Assembly (NCBI GenBank): GCA_011390275.1
Contig: JAABST010000034.1
Location: 1-46,453 of the forward strand
Length of the DNA: 46,453 nt
Source: Geitlerinema sp. S16
GTDB taxonomy: Bacteria; Cyanobacteriota; Cyanobacteriia; Cyanobacteriales; Geitlerinemataceae
Direction: 5' to 3'
In this document: positions 24,494-32,546 of the stretch, in pieces
Layout: every line of letters starts with the position of its first letter
Numbering within the stretch: position 1 is the first letter of the stretch
Program-made: the position numbers and the translations under genes
The notes under the pieces: model-generated
What the model saw: only the letters and a program-made list of their open reading frames with translations
Databases searched by the model: none
Told to the model about the DNA's origin: nothing

Positions 24494-24826
24494 TACCAAT
24501 CAAAATTGCGTGAGAGCGACGCACGTTGCTCAAGCCCGTAATTTTATCAGCAGAGAGTTGTAATTTCTCTCTGCTGTTTTGCGTTAAGGCATCGTGCTGA
24601 AATAGCCCTGTACCAAGCGTTTTACGGGTTCTGGACTCTGGGCTTAAAGCCGCGATCGTCCAATTCATAACGCTTCAGTGTTAGTCTTGAGGCGAAATGT
24701 AACGAAAGCTTGGCATTGTCAACAAAATTAACCGTTTTGCGATGCCAAATGCTTCTGAAAACGCGGTCAGTGTGCTGTGCTTTGAATGGAGCGACCTGAC
24801 CCTACGAACCCTACGAGTCACTAATC
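24494..24826. other. Intergenic region after tRNA-Leu: terminator and prx leader
   Basis: About 330 bases. It holds the terminator at 24548-24580, and its right part must carry the promoter of the 2-Cys peroxiredoxin gene. No open frame is convincing. Confidence 0.5.
24548..24580 (+). terminator. Rho-independent terminator downstream of tRNA-Leu
   Basis: CAGCAGAGAG and CTCTCTGCTG form a perfect 10-bp stem with a 9-nt loop, followed by TTTT. It lies 55 bases after the tRNA 3' end. Confidence 0.85.
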
Positions 24827-25420
24827 ATGGACGGATGTTTGCGCGTCGGCCAATCTGCCCCTACTTTTACAACAACAGCGGTGGTCGATCAAGAATTCAA
24901 AACGATCAAACTCTCTGACTATTTAGGGAAGTACGTCGTGATGTTTTTCTATCCGCTCGACTTCACCTTTGTTTGTCCGACGGAAGTGACGGCGTTCAGC
25001 GATCGCCACGACGAGTTTAGCCGTTTGGATGCCGAGGTGCTGGGCGTGTCGGTTGATAGTGAATTTTCGCATCTGGCCTGGATTCAGACCGATCGCAAAT
25101 CCGGCGGCGTGGGCGACCTCAATTATCCGCTGGTCTCCGATCTCAAGAAGGAAATTAGCGCTGCCTATAACGTGCTGGAGCCGGAAGCCGGTATCGCGCT
25201 GCGGGGTCTGTTCATCATCGATCGCGAAGGCGTCATCCAGCATATGACGGTGAATAACTTGGCCTTTGGTCGTAACGTGGATGAAACTCTGCGGACATTA
25301 CAGGCGATTCAGTACGTCCAAGATAATCCGAATGAAGTGTGTCCCGCAGGTTGGACGCCGGGAGCGAAGACGATGAAGCCCGATCCGGTTGGCTCGAAAG
25401 AATATTTCTCGGCGATCTAG
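24827..25420 (+). CDS. Typical 2-Cys peroxiredoxin (AhpC/TSA)
   Basis: A 197-residue protein. The peroxidatic cysteine is C50 in [10 protein letters not shown]; the resolving cysteine is C172 in EVCPAGW near the C-terminus, so the enzyme is a dimer with intersubunit disulfides. It has the GGVG motif (93-96) and the C-terminal YF pair (193-194). Together these mark the sensitive type that over-oxidises at high peroxide, as in plant and cyanobacterial enzymes. Thioredoxin-dependent removal of H2O2 and alkyl peroxides in the cytosol is the established role. It is followed 78 bases later by another redoxin-like gene on the same strand. Confidence 0.95.
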   Translation: MDGCLRVGQSAPTFTTTAVVDQEFKTIKLSDYLGKYVVMFFYPLDFTFVCPTEVTAFSDRHDEFSRLDAEVLGVSVDSEFSHLAWIQTDRKSGGVGDLNYPLVSDLKKEISAAYNVLEPEAGIALRGLFIIDREGVIQHMTVNNLAFGRNVDETLRTLQAIQYVQDNPNEVCPAGWTPGAKTMKPDPVGSKEYFSAI

Positions 25421-25498
25421 ATCTCCACTGGTGCATCACGAGATCTCGATCGCGGTTCCATTTAGCTCGATCCCCTCACTCGATCGCCCGCGTCTGTT

Positions 25499-26581
25499 AT
25501 GGCTCTTTCGTTTAATTCGTTTAAACTGACCTCTACCGATTTTCGCGGTGTCGTCAATCGCCGCTTCTGGGCAAATTTTTTACCGTTTCCGGCGACCAAT
25601 CAGTTTTATTTTGACGTTGGTACGCCTAATTTTAAGTTGCCCGATGTTACCCACGATCGCGATATAGAACTGCGGGACTATCGCGAAAAAACGCCGGTCA
25701 TTCTCGCCTTCACACGAATTTTCACCGAAAAACAATACTGTCCGTTTTGCTTTCCCCACCTCCTCGAACTGGGCGATCGTTACGACGAATTTCGCGCTCT
25801 TGGGTTCGAGGTGTTGCTGATCACGAGTACCGATCGCGCCCAAAGCCAGCAGGTTGCCCAGGATTTGGGGTTAAAAATGCCGCTGTTGAGCGATCCGAGC
25901 TGCCAGATCTTTCGCGCCTACGGGGTCGGTCAAGCCCTGGGCGCACCGCTCCCGGCGCAGTTTTTGCTCGATCGTGATGGCAAATTGCGCTACCGTCATC
26001 TCTTTTCGTTTATCGAGCCGAATGCACCGATCGATCGATTGCTCGAACTGGCGCAGCCCTGGAGCCTGACTCCAGCGCCAGCGGCTAGCAGTAATACCGA
26101 CGATGTAAGCGATACAAGCGATGAGACTCGTACGGTCAGCGCGGAATCAGCGAATAAAACGAGCGACACGAGTGAGACTGAGACGAAAATTCAGCGCGAT
26201 GATGTGACGATCGACGCCAACGCTGTAGCCGAGACGATCGTATTGCCGGACTCAGCCGAAACGCCGACCTCGCCCCACGAGACAAACCCGACGGCAGTAC
26301 CGACGATCGACGATAGCGACATCGTTGAACCCGAAATTGAACCGATGCCGGACATGTCCCAGGCGATCGCCTTCGCCGCACGATCCACGCGCCCGCTGGA
26401 CGAAAGCCAGCTCGAAACCATCGAACCCGAGCTAGAGCCGCTCCCAGACTTGGCCGCGATCGTTCCCATCAAACGCCGTCAACCTTGGCTGGATGACGAT
26501 GCTGATGCGATCGCGATCGACGGCGAAATCGTCCCGGAACGGCGCGAACAGCGTCGTTTGCCCCCGCGCGATCGCCGCTAG
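25499..26581 (+). CDS. Peroxiredoxin-like protein with CPFC motif and long acidic tail
   Basis: A 360-residue protein in two parts. Residues 35-190 are a thioredoxin-fold redoxin domain of AhpC/TSA type (GTPNFKLPDV ... VILAFTRIF ... QYCPFCFPHLLEL ... FLLDRDGKLRYRHLF). The active site is CPFC (81-84), a CxxC as in thiol-disulfide oxidoreductases rather than a classic peroxiredoxin TxxC site. Residues 192-360 are predicted disordered, rich in Thr/Ser/Asp/Glu, with the motif EPE(I/L)EP(M/L)PD twice (277-285 and 309-317) and a basic end (RREQRRLPPRDRR). The tail is unusual and may bind a partner. It follows the 2-Cys peroxiredoxin gene, perhaps co-transcribed. Substrate unknown. Confidence 0.78.
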   Translation: MALSFNSFKLTSTDFRGVVNRRFWANFLPFPATNQFYFDVGTPNFKLPDVTHDRDIELRDYREKTPVILAFTRIFTEKQYCPFCFPHLLELGDRYDEFRALGFEVLLITSTDRAQSQQVAQDLGLKMPLLSDPSCQIFRAYGVGQALGAPLPAQFLLDRDGKLRYRHLFSFIEPNAPIDRLLELAQPWSLTPAPAASSNTDDVSDTSDETRTVSAESANKTSDTSETETKIQRDDVTIDANAVAETIVLPDSAETPTSPHETNPTAVPTIDDSDIVEPEIEPMPDMSQAIAFAARSTRPLDESQLETIEPELEPLPDLAAIVPIKRRQPWLDDDADAIAIDGEIVPERREQRRLPPRDRR

Positions 26582-26600
26582 ATTTTGACGTGGGCTGAAT

Positions 26601-27278
26601 TTATCGGGCGCTGTCGCTAGTGGCGAGCGCTTCGATCGAGAAGCGTGCCGCTTGGGACACTTGATGATGGGCGTCTTTGGCGAGATAGTTCAGCGCCGAT
26701 CGGCTTTTTGGCGTGTCGAGTTTGCCGAGGGCTTCGGCCAGACGTTGACGCACCAGCCAATCTTCGGCTTGGGCAAACGTCAAAATTTTATCCACCGAGT
26801 CGATCGCCCCAATTTCACCCAACGCCGCGATCGCCGCCTGCTGTAGCACCACTTCCGGCGCATCGAGCGCTTTCATCAACACATTAAACGCCTCCGGGTT
26901 ACCCAAATTTCCGAGGGATACCGCCGCGCTAAATCGTACCAGCCAGTCTGTTTCTTCATGGAACGATCGCACTAACGGCTCGAAGGCACGCGGATCGTTG
27001 AGATAGCCCAGCGCCCCCGCCGCATCAGCTCGAATGCCGTAATCCGGCTCATTTTGCAGAATATCGAGCAAAATGTCGTAGCATTCCTCGGTTTGCTTAA
27101 TCCCGAGGGAAAAAACCGCCATCGATCGCAGCGGTACATGCTCATCCTTCAGCACTTTTTTAATCAGCGGTACGGCATCCTGAGCTGGGACATCGCGCAG
27201 CGACACCAAAGCGAGCAGCCGATCTTTGGCATCTTCGCTGTCGAGCTGGGCAGAAACGTGGGTGAGATCAACGGACAT
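26601..27278 (-). CDS. HEAT-repeat protein, NblB-like
   Basis: A 225-residue protein from ATG 27278 (MSVDLTHVSA), made of about six HEAT/PBS-lyase repeats of 31 residues. Examples are ALVSLRDVPAQDAVPLIKKV, AVFSLGIKQTEECYDILLDI, AAGALGYLNDPRAFEPLVRS, AAVSLGNLGNPEAFNVLMKA and AIAALGEIGAIDSVDKILTF. Length and repeat style fit the NblB/phycobilin-lyase-like HEAT family of cyanobacteria, which takes part in phycobilisome degradation or chromophore handling. The exact role cannot be told, since such repeats also occur in generic scaffolds. Monocistronic, convergent with the CPFC redoxin gene (19-base gap). Confidence 0.75.
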   Translation of the reverse strand: MSVDLTHVSAQLDSEDAKDRLLALVSLRDVPAQDAVPLIKKVLKDEHVPLRSMAVFSLGIKQTEECYDILLDILQNEPDYGIRADAAGALGYLNDPRAFEPLVRSFHEETDWLVRFSAAVSLGNLGNPEAFNVLMKALDAPEVVLQQAAIAALGEIGAIDSVDKILTFAQAEDWLVRQRLAEALGKLDTPKSRSALNYLAKDAHHQVSQAARFSIEALATSDSAR

Positions 27279-27383
27279 GGGCAATTCCAAACGGTATGTT
27301 ACCAATTGTAAAGATTGTAACGAGTCTACGAAGACGGGCAGGGCGGAAGACCGCACCTGGCAAACGTGATTAGACCTGGAGAT

Positions 27384-28202
27384 TTACGCCAGAGATGCCC
27401 GCGCCTGTTTCAGTCGATCGAGGCTGTCTAGCTCGATCGCGTCCTGAGCCGGATAGTGTGTTGGTTTTCCAGGGGCAGGGCCGTGATAGTCCGTGCCGCC
27501 CGTCGCCACCAAGTCATGATCCTGACAAAGCTGCGCTAAGTGCGCCACCTGCTTGCGGCCTTGGTGAGGGTGATGCACCTCTAATCCCATTAAACCGGCG
27601 TCGTGAAGTTCTGGAAAAACATCTTTGACAAAACCACCGCGAAACAGATACGGATGCGCCCAGACGGGAACACCGCCACAGTCTCGAATCAGCGCAATAC
27701 CCTCGGTGGCGGAAAATTTCGGATAGTCCACATACGCAGGCCCGTCATCGCCCAAAAATCGCGCAAACGCTTCCTTACTGTCGCGCACGTAGCCAGCCGC
27801 CACCATCGCGCTGGCGATATGGGGACGGCTCGGAGCTATGCCCGCGCCAAACTCCGGGAGTGTTACCGGATAGCCCAAGGACGCCAGCCGATCAATCATC
27901 TCCTGGGCGCGTTGGTGTCGCCCGTCGCGGCGATCGCGTAGGGGCGCTTCAATCTGGTCGCGATCGGGATAAAACCCGAGAATATGCAGCGATCGTCCGT
28001 TATAAACCGTACTCAGCTCCACCGCCGGAACCAGTTCGACGCCAACCGTATCGCCCGCTGCGATCGCCTCATCCCAGCCCGCGATCGTGTCGTGATCAGA
28101 GATCGCCAGGGCGCGGATGCCCGCTTGGGCGACGGTTTCTACGAGTTGCCGGGGGGTCAGTGTGCCATCGGAGTAGGTGGTGTGGCTGTGAAGGTCTAGC
28201 AT
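27384..28202 (-). CDS. PHP-domain metal-dependent phosphoesterase (TrpH/RNase AM-like)
   Basis: A 272-residue protein from ATG 28202. The PHP metal centre is visible: H5 and H7 (LDLHSHT), D12 (YSDG), the SDHDT loop (35-39), E62 (VELS), H73 (LHILGF), a late WAHPYLF histidine and the C-terminal GTDYHGP pair. This set matches the YciV/TrpH group, whose members remove 5' nucleotides from short RNAs or hydrolyse 3',5'-nucleoside bisphosphates. It lies 105 bases before the NblB-like gene on the same strand. The first 27 bases of the coding sequence recur exactly at 33564-33590. Confidence 0.88.
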   Translation of the reverse strand: MLDLHSHTTYSDGTLTPRQLVETVAQAGIRALAISDHDTIAGWDEAIAAGDTVGVELVPAVELSTVYNGRSLHILGFYPDRDQIEAPLRDRRDGRHQRAQEMIDRLASLGYPVTLPEFGAGIAPSRPHIASAMVAAGYVRDSKEAFARFLGDDGPAYVDYPKFSATEGIALIRDCGGVPVWAHPYLFRGGFVKDVFPELHDAGLMGLEVHHPHQGRKQVAHLAQLCQDHDLVATGGTDYHGPAPGKPTHYPAQDAIELDSLDRLKQARASLA

Positions 28203-28432
28203 CGTTGGGAAGGGGAGAAGGGAGAGCCAGAGATCGGAGGCTGGGACAGAAGCAGAATCGAAGTCAGCCGGAGAGCCAGACAAACGCATACCCATTTTGC
28301 CTGAACGAGAGAATCAGAGTTGTGGCGATTGATTGACTTACATCGGCTCAGATTTTCTCAACAAAGTAGCCATTTTTAGCCCGTGTTGCGAAGAATCTGG
28401 AGTATGCGTTTGCCCTGAGCCAGAAGGCGGGG

Positions 28433-28461
28433 TTGTCTTACGTCATCCGACTTTATATGAT
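28433..28461 (+). promoter_or_regulatory. Candidate sigma70-type promoter of the zinc operon
   Basis: TTGTCT (28433-28438) and TATGAT (28456-28461) are separated by 17 bases and lie about 55-80 bases before the first start codon. The -10 overlaps the Zur-type palindrome, so regulator binding would block RNA polymerase. Confidence 0.6.
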
Positions 28462-28472
28462 AATGATTATCA
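28458..28472. promoter_or_regulatory. Zur-type operator (perfect 7-1-7 palindrome)
   Basis: TGATAAT-G-ATTATCA is a perfect inverted repeat identical to the known cyanobacterial Zur-box consensus TGATAATNATTATCA. It lies 42 bases before the COG0523 start and upstream of znuACB. The family and context argue for Zur, repressing in the presence of zinc, rather than Fur, although Fur boxes share this sequence. Confidence 0.85.
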
Positions 28473-28514
28473 TTCTACTCAACGTCACTGCGCAAAGCTG
28501 GCTCAAGGTTATCT

Positions 28515-29504
28515 ATGACTGTCACCACTGAACGAAAAACTGTACCTGTAACAGTCCTGACAGGCTATCTGGGTTCGGGGAAAACGACGCTCCTCAACCG
28601 CATCCTGACGGATGAACACGGTCAAAAGATCGCAGTCATCATGAATGAGTTTGGGGCTGTGGGCATCGATAACCAGCTTGTAATCGATGTGGATGAAGAA
28701 ATTTTCGAGATGAATAATGGCTGTATTTGCTGCACCGTTCGAGGAGATCTGATCCGCATCATTAGCAATTTGATGAAGCGACGAGATAAATTCGATCACC
28801 TCATTATTGAAACGACTGGACTTGCCGATCCAGCACCCGTTATTCAGACATTTTTTGTCGATGATGAAGTACGAACCCAGGTTCGACTCGATGCCGTGAT
28901 CACCGTGGTGGATGCTCGTCATATCTGGCAACACTGGGGAGCGGAGGAAGCGATCGAACAAATCGCGTTTGCCGATGTCATTCTGATCAATAAAATCGAC
29001 TTGGTTACAGAGGTTGAGCTAGAGGCACTGGAGCGGCGCATTCGGGGGATGAATGCGATCGCTAAGATCTTCCGCACTCGTAATGCTCAAATCGAAACAG
29101 CGACGATCCTTGGGATGAATGCTTTTGATCTGAATAATGCACTCCAGATTGACCCTGATTTTTTAAATGAGACCGCCCACGAGCATGACGAAACCGTTGG
29201 TTCCCTGGCTTTGGTCGAATCTGGTGAACTCGATGGAGACAAGCTCAATGCATGGATTGGTCAACTCTTGCGCGATCACGGGCCAGATATTTTCCGAATG
29301 AAAGGCATCCTCAACCTGGCGGGAGAGGACTGTCGCTTTGTGTTCCAAGGAGTTCATATGCTCTTTGATGGATGTCAGGATCGTCCCTGGAAGCCGGACG
29401 AATCACGCACAAATGAACTGGTTTTTATTGGTCGAAATCTAGAGCAAATGAACCTAGCCGACAGTTTTCGAGGCTGTTTGATTGCACAAAATATTCAATC
29501 TTAA
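28515..29504 (+). CDS. COG0523 (CobW-family) GTPase, zinc-metallochaperone type
   Basis: A 329-residue G3E GTPase. Walker A GYLGSGKTT (17-25), the metal-binding CxCC motif C70-I-C72-C73 in NNGCICCTVRGDL, the switch ETTGLADP (99-106), and the guanine motif NKID (159-162). The CobW_C domain covers about 230-325. It lacks the long His-rich linker of nickel chaperones, having only HEHDE near 217. Zur-regulated COG0523 proteins (ZNG1/ZigA-like) hand zinc to client enzymes during starvation. It is the first gene after the Zur-type operator, and 46 bases separate it from the WD40 gene. Confidence 0.92.
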   Translation: MTVTTERKTVPVTVLTGYLGSGKTTLLNRILTDEHGQKIAVIMNEFGAVGIDNQLVIDVDEEIFEMNNGCICCTVRGDLIRIISNLMKRRDKFDHLIIETTGLADPAPVIQTFFVDDEVRTQVRLDAVITVVDARHIWQHWGAEEAIEQIAFADVILINKIDLVTEVELEALERRIRGMNAIAKIFRTRNAQIETATILGMNAFDLNNALQIDPDFLNETAHEHDETVGSLALVESGELDGDKLNAWIGQLLRDHGPDIFRMKGILNLAGEDCRFVFQGVHMLFDGCQDRPWKPDESRTNELVFIGRNLEQMNLADSFRGCLIAQNIQS

Positions 29505-29550
29505 CCATCCTAATGATTGTCTAATTTTGTTGTTTCACAAGTAGAGTTTC

Positions 29551-30624
29551 ATGATATCCAGAACCAAAGATCAGGATTTACTTGACCTCCAGTGGTACAC
29601 GGCGCTTTCGGATTACATCACCGCGATCGTCTGGTCACCGGATGGGAAATGGTTCGCCGTGAGTTCCGCCGCTGGGGAGGTGGTGCAGTATGCGGAAAAT
29701 ACAAAAACAGTAACGGTTTTACAGGCCGCACAGGGGCAGTCTATCGATGTGCTTGCTGTCTCCGGTGATGGTGTTTTTCTGGCAGCCGGTGGACAAGCTG
29801 GGGCGGTGTTGGTCTGGCGCTTAGACGGTCATGTCCCGACTCAAATCGTGGCTTTGGATCCTTCTCATATTTGGATCGATCGCCTGCAATGGAATCCACA
29901 TTATCCCGAGTTAGCCTACGGGTTCGGACGTCATGTTCGGGTATGGAGTGCCACCCAGCAATCCGAGATCGCGGAGCTGAACTTCAGGTCTTCCTCAGTA
30001 CTCGACTTGGCGTGGCATCCCAAGGGTGATCGCCTTTCTGTCAGTGGTAATCAGAATATCAAAACCTGGTGGCGTCACGCTTGGGATGAAGCACCGGTGG
30101 TACAGCAGCTTGGAGGCGCGAGTGAGGTGATTGCCTGGTCGCCCGATGGTCAGTATCTCGCCTCGGGTAATAACGATCGCTCTGTGATGGTCTGGCAAGA
30201 TGGCAACCCTTTCCCCTGGCAAATGCGAGGGTTTCCGGGAAAAGTTCGGCAGCTCGCTTGGTCTGATCCCCGCCGATCAATCAGTACACCTCTCCTCGCC
30301 TCGATCTGTGGTGAAGGTGTGGTGGTTTGGACAAAAGATCGTGATCCCTCGATCGGCTGGAATGCCCAAGTCCTGGATTTCCATCAACGCAGTGTCCGGG
30401 CGATCGCCTTTCAGCCCCAATCATTACAGCTTGCCTCGGTCGCCGATGATGGTTGGCTCTGTCTTTGGCGCAAGGCGAGCCGCCTAACTCAGCTTTTCGA
30501 GGGCGCACCGACCGGTTTCTCCTGCCTTGCTTGGCAACCCTCCGGCAAGACTCTTGCTGCTGGAGGGGGGCAAGGTGAAGTATTGCTCTGGACTCAAACA
30601 AAAACAGGACAAGGATTTGGCTAA
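29551..30624 (+). CDS. WD40 beta-propeller protein in the zinc operon
   Basis: A 357-residue protein of seven WD40-like blades: ITAIVWSPDGKWFAVSS, IDVLAVSGDGVFLAAGG, IDRLQWNPHYPELAYGF, VLDLAWHPKGDRLSVSG, VIAWSPDGQYLASGNND, VRAIAFQPQSLQLASVADD and FSCLAWQPSGKTLAAGG. Most blades end VWR, VWQ or LWR/LWT. One closed propeller, no other domain and no clear signal peptide, so probably cytoplasmic. It sits between the COG0523 GTPase and znuA and overlaps the likely znuA start by 8 bases, so it is part of the Zur-controlled unit. Its job in zinc homeostasis is not established; a scaffold for the COG0523 chaperone is an inference. Confidence 0.85.
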   Translation: MISRTKDQDLLDLQWYTALSDYITAIVWSPDGKWFAVSSAAGEVVQYAENTKTVTVLQAAQGQSIDVLAVSGDGVFLAAGGQAGAVLVWRLDGHVPTQIVALDPSHIWIDRLQWNPHYPELAYGFGRHVRVWSATQQSEIAELNFRSSSVLDLAWHPKGDRLSVSGNQNIKTWWRHAWDEAPVVQQLGGASEVIAWSPDGQYLASGNNDRSVMVWQDGNPFPWQMRGFPGKVRQLAWSDPRRSISTPLLASICGEGVVVWTKDRDPSIGWNAQVLDFHQRSVRAIAFQPQSLQLASVADDGWLCLWRKASRLTQLFEGAPTGFSCLAWQPSGKTLAAGGGQGEVLLWTQTKTGQGFG

Positions 30625-31723
30625 TTTTAATGGTTTACGTTGTGCTTTACCGCAGCACCCTACCTTAGCTGTGATGGGGGCCATAGCTCTCGGTCTCAGT
30701 GGGTGCAATCCCACAACTGCTCCGCGTGAATCCGCAACCCCGGAACCGGAGGAGACATTGCGGGTTGTTACGACATTTTTACCCATGACACAGTTCACGA
30801 CGGCAGTGGCGGGCGATCGGGCGATCGTCACCCAACTATTACCAACAAACGTCGGCCCCCACGACTATCAGGCTAAACCCAGTGATGCTCAAGCCATTAC
30901 AGAAGCCGATGTTTTGGTGAAAAATGGTCTAGAGATGGAAGTTTTTCTGGATGACACCATTGAGAATGCAGCCAATCCTGACCTTCTCGTCATCGATTCT
31001 AGCGAAGGTGTTCCGACACTCACCACAGAAGAGCATGATGAAGAACATACCGAGTCAGATCATGACAAAGCCGAAGGTGACGACCATACCCATAATGAAC
31101 ACGGCCATGATCATGGTGAGTTCAACCCTCACATTTGGCTCGATCCCAAACGGGCAATCCAACAAGTGGAAAATATCCGCGATGGATTAATTGCCGCCGA
31201 TCCCGCAGGAGAGCCAGAGTACACCGCGAATGCTGAGGCGTTCATTGCTGATTTAAAAACGCTGGATGCCGAGATTACAGCTCAACTCGCCCCATTTTTC
31301 GGTCAAACGTTTGTCGTATTCCATGACTTTGCTCCCTACTTTGCGGAGAGCTATGGATTAAACGTTGAAATGCTCGTAGGCATTCCCGAGGAAAATCCCT
31401 CGCCCGAGGCGGTGAAGCAGGTTATGGAAACCGTTCAAGCCGAGGGGTTAAGTACGATTATGACTGAACCCCAAGCGGGTCAAGAGTCGTTTGCGTCGAT
31501 CGCCAAGGATCTCGGCATTCGTGTCAGTGTCTTCGATCCCGGTGAAACTGGAGCGCCTGACGCGGTGAACCCCGAATACTATTTACAAATCATGCGCCAG
31601 AACACCGAAAATTTGGTTGCGGGTTTCGAGGCTCCGAATCAGGCAGGATCACCAATTTGGCTACCAGATTTCGCGACGATTATGCTTGAGCTGCCTCTGC
31701 TTCCGAACGTTAGCCGATGGTAG
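30617..31723 (+). CDS. znuA: ZnuA, zinc ABC transporter substrate-binding lipoprotein
   Basis: About 368 residues from TTG 30617, which has AGGA about 9 bases upstream and overlaps the WD40 stop (TTGGCTAA). GTG 30575 is an alternative; the first ATG (30674) would leave no basic signal region. The signal ends in lipobox GLSGC (C30), so the mature protein is membrane-anchored in the periplasm. The cluster A-I fold shows ligand VGPHDYQ, the His/Asp/Glu-rich loop EEHDEEHTESDHDKAEGDD and HNEHGHDHGE typical of zinc-specific members, then NPHIWLDP, FHDFAPYF and TEPQAG. It captures Zn2+ and delivers it to ZnuB. Confidence 0.92.
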   Translation: MANFNGLRCALPQHPTLAVMGAIALGLSGCNPTTAPRESATPEPEETLRVVTTFLPMTQFTTAVAGDRAIVTQLLPTNVGPHDYQAKPSDAQAITEADVLVKNGLEMEVFLDDTIENAANPDLLVIDSSEGVPTLTTEEHDEEHTESDHDKAEGDDHTHNEHGHDHGEFNPHIWLDPKRAIQQVENIRDGLIAADPAGEPEYTANAEAFIADLKTLDAEITAQLAPFFGQTFVVFHDFAPYFAESYGLNVEMLVGIPEENPSPEAVKQVMETVQAEGLSTIMTEPQAGQESFASIAKDLGIRVSVFDPGETGAPDAVNPEYYLQIMRQNTENLVAGFEAPNQAGSPIWLPDFATIMLELPLLPNVSRW

Positions 31724-32526
31724 TTAAATCTGTAGCCGTGGGGACTATCGAGAATCCGTCTCCACAGAAGACGCTCGTAAGCGTTGAAGGCTTAACGGTT
31801 CGCCGTGACACCCATTTAGCCGTACAAGATGTTTCCTTTACCTTAGAGTCAGGAACGGATACGGCGATCGTCGGGCCGAATGGAGCCGGTAAAAGCACCT
31901 TGATTCAAGCGCTGCTTGGCATTTTGCCGCGTCAAGCAGGAGACGTTTTTCTGTTGGGACAGCCCCTTTCTCCCAGTGGTCGGCTACCGATCGAGGTGCG
32001 GCAAGACATCGCCTACCTACCACAGAACTTTTTGCTTGACCGCCGTATTCCGATTTCGGCCTCTGAACTGGTGGGGCTGGGCTGGGATCGGATCAGACCA
32101 CACCTACCCTGGATAGGACGACGCGCACGTGATCGCGCCATACAACACGCCTTAAGCCAGGTTGAAGCGTGGCATTTGCGCGATCGACCCGTCAGCCAGT
32201 TATCTGGAGGAGAGACCAAACGGGTGCTACTGGCTTACTGTTTGGTGCGTCCGCGCCGTTTACTCATCCTTGACGAAGCACCCACGGGTTTAGATGCCCG
32301 CAGCGAATCAGACTTTTATCGCTGGCTTTATACGCTCAAGCAAGAACAAGGCTGGACTATTTTGCAAATCTCCCATGATTTGCAGATGGTGCGTCGTAGT
32401 TGCGATCGGGTTCTTTGTCTGAATCGTACCCTGTTGTGTCAAGGCATTCCCGACCATGCACTCACGCCCGAAAACCTTACCCTCGCCTACGGGTCTGAAT
32501 TTGTCCGTTATCGCCATTCCTGTTAA
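31717..32526 (+). CDS. znuC: ZnuC, zinc ABC transporter ATPase
   Basis: A 269-residue ABC ATPase: Walker A GPNGAGKST (54-62), Q-loop YLPQN, signature LSGGE (161-165) followed by TKRVLLAYCLVRP, Walker B LLILDE (181-186), and switch His in ISHDL. The N-terminal 20 residues precede the usual start of the domain. It overlaps znuA by 7 bases, which indicates translational coupling, and is followed 20 bases later by znuB. It drives zinc uptake at the cytoplasmic face of the inner membrane. Confidence 0.93.
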   Translation: MVVKSVAVGTIENPSPQKTLVSVEGLTVRRDTHLAVQDVSFTLESGTDTAIVGPNGAGKSTLIQALLGILPRQAGDVFLLGQPLSPSGRLPIEVRQDIAYLPQNFLLDRRIPISASELVGLGWDRIRPHLPWIGRRARDRAIQHALSQVEAWHLRDRPVSQLSGGETKRVLLAYCLVRPRRLLILDEAPTGLDARSESDFYRWLYTLKQEQGWTILQISHDLQMVRRSCDRVLCLNRTLLCQGIPDHALTPENLTLAYGSEFVRYRHSC

Positions 32527-32546
32527 GTTTGCTCCATCGATGAGTT

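Larger units (their letters stand above)
28203..28514. other. Divergent region between the PHP gene and the zinc operon
   Basis: About 310 bases. The right end holds a sigma70-like promoter and the Zur-type operator listed separately. In the left half I see only the upstream sequence of the PHP gene, with no further motif. Confidence 0.5.
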
